From positions 114,280 through 178,279 of the forward strand of contig VYZB01000297.1 of the NCBI GenBank assembly GCA_013397455.1: 64,000 nucleotides of DNA, given 5' to 3'. Position numbers and translations under genes: made by a program. Positions 12,601-24,600 of the stretch are shown piece by piece (within the stretch, counting starts at the first letter, position 1; each line of letters begins with the position of its first letter). This DNA is from Crotophaga sulcirostris. Its lineage: Eukaryota; Chordata; Aves; Cuculiformes; Crotophagidae. The notes beneath the pieces are model-generated. The model saw only the letters and a program-made list of their open reading frames with translations, did no database searches and was not told where the DNA came from.

Positions 12601-15600
12601 CCTTCCAGAGCCCCTTTCGAAGCCCAATACGTAGTCCTTTTCACAGCCCTTTCAAGAACTTTGGACACCCCAGTGGAAAGACAATTGATTTTGACTGTGA
12701 AGATGATGAAATGAATCTTAATTGCTTCATTCTGATGTTTGATCTCATCTTGAAGCAGGTACTCACAGAAATAAAAACACACACATTGAGGGGACACTGA
12801 AGTTCTGTAGTCACTTCGATCACTTTCGGCTTTCCTTTAATCTTGTGTGGAGTCTTTCTCTCCTCTGTGACTGACATGAAGTGGAAGACATTTAAAGCTC
12901 TAGAGCCATCATCTGCCTTTGCCCATGTAGGAGTTATAGGTTCATGGTCAATGAACATTCCACATTCATGTTAGATAGCTCAGATGAGTGAAAGGAACTT
13001 CTCTTTGGAGATATGTTTATTTTTACAGACTAGAAGCAGATGCTTGTCGATATGCTTAGATGCATAAATTTTGGGTAGCTAAATTTATACATTGTGAATT
13101 GAAGGCCAAGTGTTTTGGATAACAGTTTCCAGGTAAAATTCACAGGCCCTATGCTTCAAACTGTCATCTTAAGAATCTTACTCTAACTGTGCGAGCCTGG
13201 GTCTGAACACTAGTGGCAATTTAAAATTGTGAATTCCAGTTTATCTCAAACTCTTCCCGGTACTGTAATATGCACTGGCAGAAATGTAGGAATAGGCAGA
13301 ATAGTTAGTGCTCTGCCTTTTAAATAAATGATAAATCCTTACTCTTTTTGCTCTTTCAGATGGAACTCCAGGATGATGGTGTCACTTTGGGCTTAGAGAA
13401 CAGCATTTCGAAAGATATAATATCCATCATAAACAATGTGTTCCAGGCACCCTGGGGTGGTTCTCACACGTGTCAGAAAGATGAAAAAGCAGTTGAATGT
13501 GGTCTGTGTCAGTCCAGCATTCTGTGTTACCAGCTGGGGTTTGAGCTGCTGGAACAGCTTGCTCCAAAAGAAGAAATAAGGCTTGTGGTAAGTATAGCAA
13601 GAAAGGGCCTGTGTTATTGGTGTGCTGAAACTCCTCTTCATTGTTCTCATTACATTGTGCACAAAGGAGCAAAGCTGAGCTGACCTTTGGGAGGTTAAAG
13701 CAAAATGCCATTTAATTGTAAAATTTCCCAATTTTTAATTGATTCAAAGAACCCAGGGAATATGATGGTTACTCCTGTCTGTTACTCCTTCGAGGCAAGG
13801 ATGATGAGTTTGGTGAAACCATCTCCCTGTGATTGGATTCACTTCAGCTTCCATATGGATATATGGTTTCTGTTAAGTGCTATCACTTAAATCCATGTTT
13901 TTAGATATACAGGTGATTTAAATGCACAGATGTACACGGAACTAGGCAGTGCCTCATTTGAGCTCAGTTTGTCACACCAAATGTGACTTAAAAAGCAGGA
14001 TATATTGTCATGTATTTAGATAACATCAAGAAATGAATTTCACTTATTATGTTCTTAAAGGAGCCCACAGATAATCTCGAGGATAGTCTTCTGTATACTA
14101 GACCGGAATTTATTATAGGAACTGAAGGAGAAGAGGAAGACAAATCAGCACCAAAACATGGAGAAAACCCAGGAAATCACACAGAGACAACAGAAAATGC
14201 TGGTAGGTGGAGGGTGAGAAGGTTCAGTGTATCAGTAAGGCTTTAAATGGAACACTTGTACTCATACAGAACACAAGGGGCTGGAGTTGTCTTCAAATCT
14301 GACAATGTCACTTTTTACTCATGCATTTAATTATTTCAGTATATTAATAATATAATAAGGCTGTATTTATCTTGATAGCAAGTGTAACTGTCCTCAAAAA
14401 AGTGTAAGTGGCTTTTTGAATATATAAAGTAGCAAAACCATTACATGCCAAATTCCATGCTGTTGTAACTTTACTGACTGAGGGTTACTGTGGCTAGAAT
14501 TAATTCGTGTCTCATCACTGACATTCTTTAGTTTAACTTTGAATCCACAGATGAGAACTTTAACAACATTTTATGTAACTTACATTTTTAACAGCGATAA
14601 AGAATGACACCGAAAGAAAATTTTGTTATCAACAGCTTCCAGTTACCTTGAAGCTCATATACACTATATTGCAGGTAACACTGATTATTTGTTTATTTAA
14701 TTTGAAAGTTTGGTTAAGTGGTGTCGTTGTGTTGAGAGTAGTACATCTGCTTCCACAGGAGATGTCGAGGTTTGAAGAACCAGACATCCTTTTTAACATG
14801 CTGAACTGTCTGAAGATCCTGTGTCTTCATGGGGAATGCCTGTATATAGCAAGAAAGGACCATCCACAGTTTCTTGCCTATATTCAAGATCACATGCTGA
14901 TTGCAAGGTAGGTTTTTATTGCACATTTTGTGTTCGTACTTTGTTGGTTCTCCAGCTATACGTTTGTTGTTGGCACCAAAGGATTTGCAGGTTTAGTATG
15001 GAAAATTAACACAGGGTAGTAGGGAAGTGTAGAAATGTTAAGCAACTGTGTAAGGCCACGTTGCATGGGCTACTTAAGAAGCTGCAAATGAAACCAGGGT
15101 ACCTTGCATTGTCTATCATGGCTACTTGGTTGTGCATCACTTATTTTGTAGTGAGTTAGAGTTTCTTATACTGAATAGTAGCATTTTCTGAGAGTGAGGT
15201 ACTTTCCTTGACTCTACAAAATAAAATAAAAGGATTATGTTAGAGGCTAGCATACAGTTTCTAGGTCTTTAGTGTTAAAGCTGAGAGAACACCAGTATTG
15301 CACTTTGTTTTTAAGAGGTAGAGGAAGTTTTTTTCATTTAGAATCAGAGTGAATTGGGTTGAGATCTGTGCATTTTAAGACTCTTTGGAGAAAGGGACTT
15401 TTGCAGAAAACTCACTGAGTAAACATCAGCATATGATATTCTGAAATAGAGTGTGTTCATCAGTGCTTACAGCAGCTCTGTATCAATTTCTCTGAGCATC
15501 ATCTGTGACTGTAGGGTTTTAGCAGACTAGAGAATCTGTCCTGAATCTAAGTACTAACAAATTGTAAACAGTGTATTCTTAGTGATTCATAGGTGTGTAT

Positions 15601-18600
15601 GATTTGTGGTGTCAAGACTGTTCATGTGGCTTATGTGCTAAAGCTGCTAATTCATAGCATGGATTATATTCCATAGCAGTTGTACCTTGAATTAGGCAAA
15701 CTCCTGTAAAAAAATCTGAAATGTTTCAATGTAAAGAATACTTGAACCTGGATTTTTCAAGAAAAACTGCTGTAGTTGAAGATTTGCAGATGGCTCTGTT
15801 TGCCTACCAGCAACTCTGTAGTAATCACATTAATGCCCAGGATAACTCAGAGACTTTCATGAAAAGCGCCTTCCCACTTTTAGAAGAAGTTATGTCAAGG
15901 GGATGTTTTTGTAAGCAGGGTTGCTCTTTTCTGGTCTTTCCAGCTTATGGGGAGTTGTGAAGTCTGAATTCTCTCAGCTTTCTTCCCTGGCAGTCCCACT
16001 TCTTCTTCATGCACTTTCGCTTCCCCATGGAGCTGACATTTTCTGGACAATCATAAACAACAATTTCAACAGCAAAGATTGGAAGATGAGATTTGAAGCA
16101 GGTAGGCCTGAGAAATACACAGTCTTTTCTCTTTGTTGCTTCACTGAAGAGGTAGAGCTTTCTCTGCTGTAACTGAGGAAACCTATAATGATTATCTTTT
16201 TGCTGCTTTGGGGAGTTTTGGAGGCAATCTGGTGCAAAACTAAAACAACAATGCAGTAAAGAAAAGAACATGAGTAATTTTGGATAATCAAAGTAAAATT
16301 GAAATTACAGCACTTGCCAGCTATTTTTTGTTGTTACTTTCTCAGATGTGCATATTTCTAGGAGAGAGGTGTTGATCAGGACATAAAGAATCCATTACCT
16401 AAATTAATATGCGTATTTTTTGTTTGGGGACGTGACTGCTACAGTGGAGAAGGTGGCTGTGTTGTGCAGATTTTTGGATATTCACTCTGTGACAAAAAAC
16501 CACCTGCTGAAGTACTCTTTGGCTCATGCATTCTGCTGTTTCCTGACTGCTGTGGAAGATGTCAATCCAGCAGTAGCTACAAGAGCTGGGCTGTTACTTG
16601 ACACCATAAAGAGGCCAGCTTTACAGGTAGGTTCGTTATATGGGAAAAAATACATTCATACAGGAATCTGGATTTTCACCAAAAAAAGAGGATTCAAAGG
16701 GATTCAGACATACAGCATCACAGTCACTGCTAATACCTCTTTAGGCAAGCTTTATGGGTCTTGTTAATTGACATATGCACAAAATAACTAAGGGAAATGA
16801 TGCTGCCCCAGCTTAGAATCATAGAAAGACAGAACCATCTAGGTTAGAAAAGACCTTAAAGATCATTTGAGTCCAACCACAAAAACTTTGGCTGCAAAGG
16901 ATTACTATTACATTTCAACTGCTCTTGTGGAAAGCTGTAAATTTTTCTTTTTAATTATTTTAAAAATTATTTACATTTTTCAATTTAAGAAAAAATAAGT
17001 TTGTAAGTCTCATGAAACCCTGCTGAGCTGACAGTGAGAAAAAACATTGAAGTGACACCAAATATGGTCTTGATCTTGCTTGGGCATGTAATTTCAAGCA
17101 TGTGAGAGACTATGCCAATCAGAATTCTCATGATGGAAATTAAGCAGATATGAAAGTGGATCAGAGCCTACGTATACAAGCAAGATAAGAAAAAAAATCT
17201 CATAATGAACAATTCAGTTCTAGTTCTCTGAAGAATAGATTGAATATGTATTTTAAAAGTTCAGTGTTACTGCCTGTAAAAAGCTGTTAATATTTGCTAA
17301 TTTTATTCTATATAGCCTTTTCAAAATAGTTTCCAGAGAACTTGTATTCACTGAGTTCACTGTGAATGTTACCAATATGCTGCAGTTTCATATTTAATGT
17401 GTGGATTTTCTTCTCAAACATAACTCTTTACACTAGACCCAGAATTCTAGTGCAAATAAAATAGAGAGGCATTTTGAGGCGAAGTGCTTACGATACAATT
17501 CATCACATAATCTTTATTCCTCTATCTGCACTTTATTGTTCATTCATTTTGTAATTGAGGGCTTGATTCAGTTGTCTAAATATAAGCTTTTTCTCAGGCA
17601 GGGGTGTGTGCAGAGAGTAAACTGATGTTGTGTATCAAATACAGTGGGACAGAACTTTGCCTGTACCTTTGTATTCCTTAAAATCAAATTCTATATTCTA
17701 AATATGATGTTCATTTATCTCCTTGTTTACCTTACTTTTTCATTAATATCAGTAGCATTAGTTCTGATTTAAAGGACTTAGTAGTAAAAAGGAGATAAAG
17801 CTTTACCCTGTACTAATTAACAGAAGTTGTGAGCTTTGATCTCCCTTTGCTTTAAAAAATGCTTAAGTTTTCACATCTCAGTTCTGTGTTATTTTTCATT
17901 TTTCTGCTCTATAGGGTTTGTGCCTCTGCCTTGATTTCCAGTTTGACACAGTTGTCAAGGACAGGCCCACAATTCTTAGTAAGCTTTTGCTACTTCATTT
18001 CCTGAAAGCGGATATTCCAGCTTTGAGCTGGGAGTTCTTCGTGAATCGCTTTGAGACCCTGTCTCTGGAAGCACAGCTTCACCTGGACTGCAACAAAGAA
18101 TTCCCTTTCCCAACAAGTAAGCAGAGTCCAAATCAATCTGATCACCTTTTATCAACTTCTGGATTTTCAGCTGCCTGCAAGGGTCTGAGAGGGATGTAGG
18201 TCTCACCTGTATGAATTAAATGAAATTGGCTAATCTTTCAGACCAAAAGAGAATAATTTGAAAAAATATTTTTGGCTGCCCGAATACAGGTGAGGCTGTA
18301 TTCTGTTGCGCCTGTGAGTGTCATGTTTTACTCTCACCAGGATGTGATTGCCAGCCTTGGTTGAAATGCAGGCTGGTTCTGTGATCAGATGCAACCTGCA
18401 TTAACCCACTTATCCTTCTGTAGATGTTCTTATGATATTCTTGAAGACCGAGGTCATGCCTGATCCTGTGTTGTACTGGTCTGTACAAAGACAACCGTAG
18501 GAGCTGTATAACCCTCGAAAACCAAACAATTGTGTGCGGCGCAGCGCAAGATATTAAATAATTATAATTAAACTCAAACGGTTTGAATGCACTGCAGAGA

Positions 18601-21600
18601 TGAGTACAGAAAAGTAACTGGTGAACCCATTAAGACATGCAGTGATACTGCTGGTAATACCACTCTAAATTCATAATCACACTCACAGATTTTCAGAGGT
18701 GCTGTTCAGATCAGGATGGCAGGTGTAGGTAGGACAAGAGGTCAGTAAGGCAAAACTAGAGGCCACACTTGGGTACAAGGGCTCTAAAAATGATCCATAC
18801 TCGTGAGATTTCTGCCATTTTAAGTAGATGGCACTTCATATTCCCTTGATCTGAAATTCAGGTTTCGGTTTCAAGAACCTGTTTTGGTCCAATCTCTAAA
18901 GAAAGAACTAACAGCATCATTTTTAACCACAGTTACACCACTTGGGGTTTTAGGGATTTCAGAATGAGAGCATGCAAATGAGTTCCTTGCAGATGGACCC
19001 CTTGAGCCCATGTGAAGCTTTGTTGACTTGAGTGGGACCTGGGGCCCAGCTGCATTTGGCACTTAGCAGAATGAGGGCCTCACCATGCTGTGGAATGAAT
19101 CCTAACTTGGTCAATTGCATTTGCAAAGCTATCACTGCTGTCCGGACAAATGTCGCCAACCTCAGTGATGCAGCAATGTGGAAGATCAAGAGGGCTCGTT
19201 TCGCACGTAATCGTCAGAAGAGTGTGCGTTCCCTGAGGGACAGTGTGAAGGGACCAGTGGAGTCAAAGAGAGCGCTCTCCCTTCCAGAAACCTTAACCAC
19301 CAAAATTCGTTGAGTATCTATTTATATTTTTGTGACACACCTGTATCTTCTCCCTTGGGATCGTATCCTACTGCTGGGTACATATCGGAATTATCAATAT
19401 TTATCCGATTGGGATAGCAAGTTTAGGTTTCTGACTGATTTAGGCATTATTCAGATAATGACAATGTATTGAGTTTGACAAAGAACATGGACAAACATTA
19501 TGTCTATGCTGTGTTTGTTTAAAATGCCAGAACAAAATGCACCAAGACTAGTTTGTGGTTAGATCTTAATTTTCATTTGAGGCTAATATGCGGTAGTTTT
19601 GTCTAAAATACATACAGTGTTTTACAGAAAAATTCCTCTGTTACTAATTTATGTATTAATTGTAATTATTGATCAGTGTATGCAACATATGCTAGACATC
19701 TTAAAAACAACTGTGTCTCAAGTGAGCTTTTGGTTATCTTCAGAATTCCTTTGTTAAGAAAACAATGTCCATGCAACACATCCTTCATGCTAGCTTCTCT
19801 AGGAGGGCCTAGGTGGTGGAAATCCATAGGCCTGTATGGATTGGTATGGATATGGATATGGTATCTTTCCAAGCAGAAAAAAAGCTTACCCATTCTCATT
19901 TACAGAATTTTACAAATACAGATTAGTCTTTGTATTCAAATTGGACCGCTCACATTGCACCTATTCATATAATAGGAACTGGCAAAATGTTCGTGCCTGG
20001 GTGCTGATGTACTGTTAAATTAAAAGGTAACTTATTTTCTCCAAAACCCCCACCACTGTATTTTGGGACTCTTATGTAGTCTTTCCTGACCAATTTCTAA
20101 TCCTGCATAGGAGATCCCTTATGGTGACTCTTGTACCAACAAAACCGAATGATGGAGAAAACTAGGGTTATAAAACATAGTGCAAAAAGTCTGTAGGGCA
20201 CGGAAGTGGCATATTTCAAAGGGTCTCGAAGGGTTTTACTCACAGCCTGACACCAGTGCATAAGTAACTGGACGTAAATGTGCTAGCACTGAATATATGC
20301 TGAAGTATAACATGTCAGTACTGCCTTTTTCAACAGAGTTGTTCTTGTGTTTGGTTTTTTTTTTAAAGCTGTGAGCTTGACCAGACATGAACAATCTGCT
20401 CCAGCACTTGGAGGAACACCAGAGCAAACACCAGGTGGGTTTGACGGGGCTGTATTGATGGAACAGGAAAAGGAAGGCACTAGTGCTAGCTTTCATGCTG
20501 ACTCATGAGATAAACTTATGCAAGGAAACAGCACAGTGAGTTGTGTCTCAGCATGGTTCCAGAAAGTGTAAATGGTGTTAGTATTGTGAACTCAGGACAC
20601 AATTGACCATTTTATCACTGAGCTTCTAAATTATGTTGTTCAGCAAGTGAAAGTAAAATGGGTTAATCTTTTCAGATAATTATTCATTGGCTTCTATTTA
20701 GAGCCCCATGATCCTTTGACTCATTCCATCTTATGTGCTTCTTTGTTTTATGGAAAATCTCACAACATGTAATAGAGATAAAAATAAATAGGGCAAGTAT
20801 TGTTTCAATTCAGTGTTTATAAAACCAAGTCTTAGGCTTCTTCTCTGGGAAAAAAACATCAAATTTTTGACATAATATATAGGGTCCCAAAACTTAATAA
20901 ATTATAGGCTTATATATAGTGCCTATTTTGACCCAAGTTATTGGAGGGTAGTATGGACTCAGTGCTAAGAGGGCAAGTCTTCATTCTTTGTTAATTGTTA
21001 TTTGGTAGAATTTATTCTACATCCTACTTTCGGCATTACAAAATCCCCCAGTAGGAAAGACTAATATTTGCTATCTTTTACTGAGGAAAGACTGAAAACA
21101 ATGCCAGATGAGAATTTGATGGCAGTGGGATTTGATTCTCCTTTAATGCAGAGATGTGAAGGAGGACTAACTTTCAATTTGGCAGAAATGCACTGAGATG
21201 GGAACCTAAGCAGCTCGGTGAAACGTGGGAAAACTGAGAAATGTAGTTCAGTGTGGACAGTAGGTGTTGGTGTGCTGTTGAGCCTGAGGCGACAGAGGAA
21301 CGGTGCCCTCAGAAATGCATGCTCTGGATCCACTATGTGTAATTGAGCAGAAATGGAACAATGAACTCTGGAAAACAAATCTGGTGTGTTCTGCTTGCGG
21401 TCTTACCCGGTGTCTGATACCAATGTCTGTCTTGTACTGATAGGACAACCCTCCCCAGAGAATGATAACACAATAAAAGACCTGCTGCCGGAGGATGCTG
21501 GGATTGATCACCAGACTGTCCACCAGCTGATTACTGTGCTGATGAAGTTCATGGCAAAGGATGAGAGCAGTGCTGAGTCGGACATCAGCAGCGCTAAAGC

Positions 21601-24600
21601 TTTCAACACGGTCAAGCGCCATCTGTACGTCCTGCTTGGTTACGATCAGCAGGAAGGATGCTTCATGATTGCACCACAAAAAATGCGAGTCTCGACCTGC
21701 TTTAATGCCTTTATTGCTGGAATAGCACAAGTAGGTGAAGGCACTTATTACTTTTTGCAGCTATTTTTCATTGCCTGTTGTTGTAATGGTGGTAGCACAG
21801 CCTTCTTTGTTATCAAAATAATGCTGAGTGCATTAATCCTACTTAGGCATTCTTAACACCTCTTCAGTTGGTAAAAGAATTTGGGAACAAGTTGCCTGCT
21901 TATTCTTTGCTCTCAGAAGGCTCCATGTGTCCCAATCAAGTGCTTTCTGTAGGTTTTTGCTTTGTAGTTAAAAAGTACATAGCTAAATAGAAGTATGCTA
22001 ATTTATAACTTCCACCTAGTACTCTAAACTTGTTGCATCAATGGCATAGAGATAAAAGTTGGTCTGACTTGCTGTTTCGTTGGTTTTGATTCCAGGCTTG
22101 AGGTTGGTTCAAGATAAAAAAACAAACAAACAAATGTCTGTTAGAATTTTGCATCATGAAATCTGAGTATTTGGAATTCTTAAAAGCATAAAATGCCTTC
22201 TTTCTCCCAGCAGCAGAAGTGGGCAAATTTTGGTGTTTGCGGTCAGTGTGGTATTGCCCCGCATGGTGGCAATGTTGTACAAGCCTGTCAGAGCTGGGAA
22301 GCCTGACAGCATCCCAACCTGAGCTGTGCTCGACATTTGCAGCATCATTTATTCCAGACCTTCTTGTGGCAACTTCAAAAGTGGGTCTGCTCAGCTTAAG
22401 CTATGTCTGCATTACAGTATGGGCTCCGTTAATGCAGGGCTCCGTTAATGCAGGGCTCCGTCAATGCAGGGCTCTGTCTTCCCTGTATGGATGAGTTTTT
22501 CCTAACCATGCTATGTAACTCTATCTCACTCTGAGGGGACAAGGCATTGCAGGGTAGGACCGTATTTGGTGATGACATATCATCTGTTCGACTGGCTGAC
22601 CCTACATGGGTAGAGATGGAATTCATCTGTTTAGCTCTGCATACACCACAAAAAGTTGAGACAACTGCACAGCAAAGTAGAGAATTTTACAGGGAGAAAC
22701 CTCTAGTCAGCTTGTTCAGGAGGGAGCTTGAGAGATGAGTTCTGTTCTTGTAAATTAGGCTCATCCCCTTGTTCTAATAAGAACAAAACCAAAAATAAGA
22801 AATACAGACCGGAGGGAAATGGGAGATTTGGATGAAACTGATATTTGTGTCTGTTTAGATGTACTACAATAAAAGGCTATCCCAGCGTAATATAGTCCAT
22901 GAACTTGCCAATGTATGTTAAAATTTAGACTGCGGAATGAAAGGCTTACAGAACACATCATCTTCTGTTTCATTTTACTTGTCTAGCTACAATGAGAATC
23001 TGGCAAGCTGGCAAAAAGTTTCTAACTGATAGTGAGACTTCCTTAAAAAAGTCTGTTCCTTTTCACCTAATAGAGCTGAAGCATTAGTAATTTTACTTTT
23101 CAACAGCAGTGGATTTGATTTTGGTGAACTAACGCCTGTGCTGATATTCTTTTCAGGTGATGGACTATAACATCAACCTGGGAAAACACCTTCTTCCCTT
23201 GGTGGTCCAGGTGTTGAAATATTGCACTTGTCCTCAGCTAAGGCATTACTTCCAGCAGCCTCCTCGGTGCTCCCTCTGGTCCCTCAAACCTCACATTCGG
23301 CAGATGTGGTTAAAGGCTTTGCTTGTCATTCTCTATAAGGTGAGATTATTAAAAAGTATTAAAAAAGTACTGTCTACCTTAATTTCAAATGAAGTATAAA
23401 TTTTTATCACAGGTAGCAAACTGTACTGCAAGTGAAAAGAAATATAAACACTTTGACTTATTACTCACTGCATTTAATTTCAATATCTGAAGGACTTAGG
23501 CTTTCATCTATGCTACTGACCTGTTACTTCTGCCTTATATATTATCACATGGTGTATATTTATATTATATATTAGTCACATGGTTACCTGGGAAACAAAA
23601 ATATGGATTTGAGAATAGGAAAATGCAATATGAAGTTCCACTGAATAGTACTTGGAGTAACTTGCCCAGTTTTTAAAAAATTAATTCTATCTGTCTTATT
23701 AATTCTATCTTTAAATTTGGATGGTCAGCTTAACAGTTTGTATTCTTTAGTTAGGTGATGCCTTTTAGGAAGTGTTGTTAAAATATGTGTTTTCATGGAC
23801 TCAGTTGGAGTTGTGTATGCTTTTGATGTGCTTAACAAAGGTCTGTGGCATACAAGGAAGTGGAGACACTAGAAATGAATGATCACTTGCAGATTGAAAT
23901 CTAGTATTTGGAGAACAGTTATGAGGGACCGTTTGCATTATTATTAATAGTTGGTTTTGTCGTATAAAAATCAAGAAAACAATGTATTAAATTTTAGTAA
24001 TAGGATTTTTTATTTTTATGTTTTTAAAATAAATTTTTAAATAATCTTGTGTACAGAACTGAGAAAAGTCCTGCTTCTCATGAAGTATTTAGAAATGTAT
24101 GGTCAAAGGAAGCAAAGGTTATCCAGCTGACAATATTCTTGCGATTTTACTACCTAGACATTTATCCAAGGCGAAAAGTTAGATTTTAAACTGAAGTTCT
24201 TCTCTTTGACTGAACAGTACCCCTACAGAGACTGTGAAATCAGCAAGATTGTGCTTCACCTAATCCACATCACAGTCAATACCCTCAATGCTCAATATCA
24301 CAGCTGCAAGCCCCATGCAACTGCTGGTCCTTTGTATAGTGACAACAGTAATATAAGCCGATACAGTGAAAAGGAAAAAGGTACTTTCAACATTTGTATG
24401 ATAGTCATTGATTTAATTCATTAAGTCTTGTAGATGCTGTAGATGCTGGGTAAATATGTTCTGAATTTTAGAACACTATACTCACAATTATGTCCAATGT
24501 GTGATGTATTTGACCAGTGATAACCATCTACAGTAAAAGAAATTTCTCTGTAGGCTAAGCATAGCACAGGAGTCTAAATTCTCTTGGAAGGAGTGTACTT

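Noticed and set aside
15691..15957. 89-codon open frame just upstream of exon 18 (contains [10 protein letters not shown] and LLEEVMSRG)
   Set aside because: It reads like protein and has a GTAAGC at 15911, but I recognise no family, its frame does not join exon 18, and open runs of this length are expected by chance in a window this size.
21248..21730. 160-codon minus-strand open frame
   Set aside because: Shadow of UNC79 exon 22 on the opposite strand.
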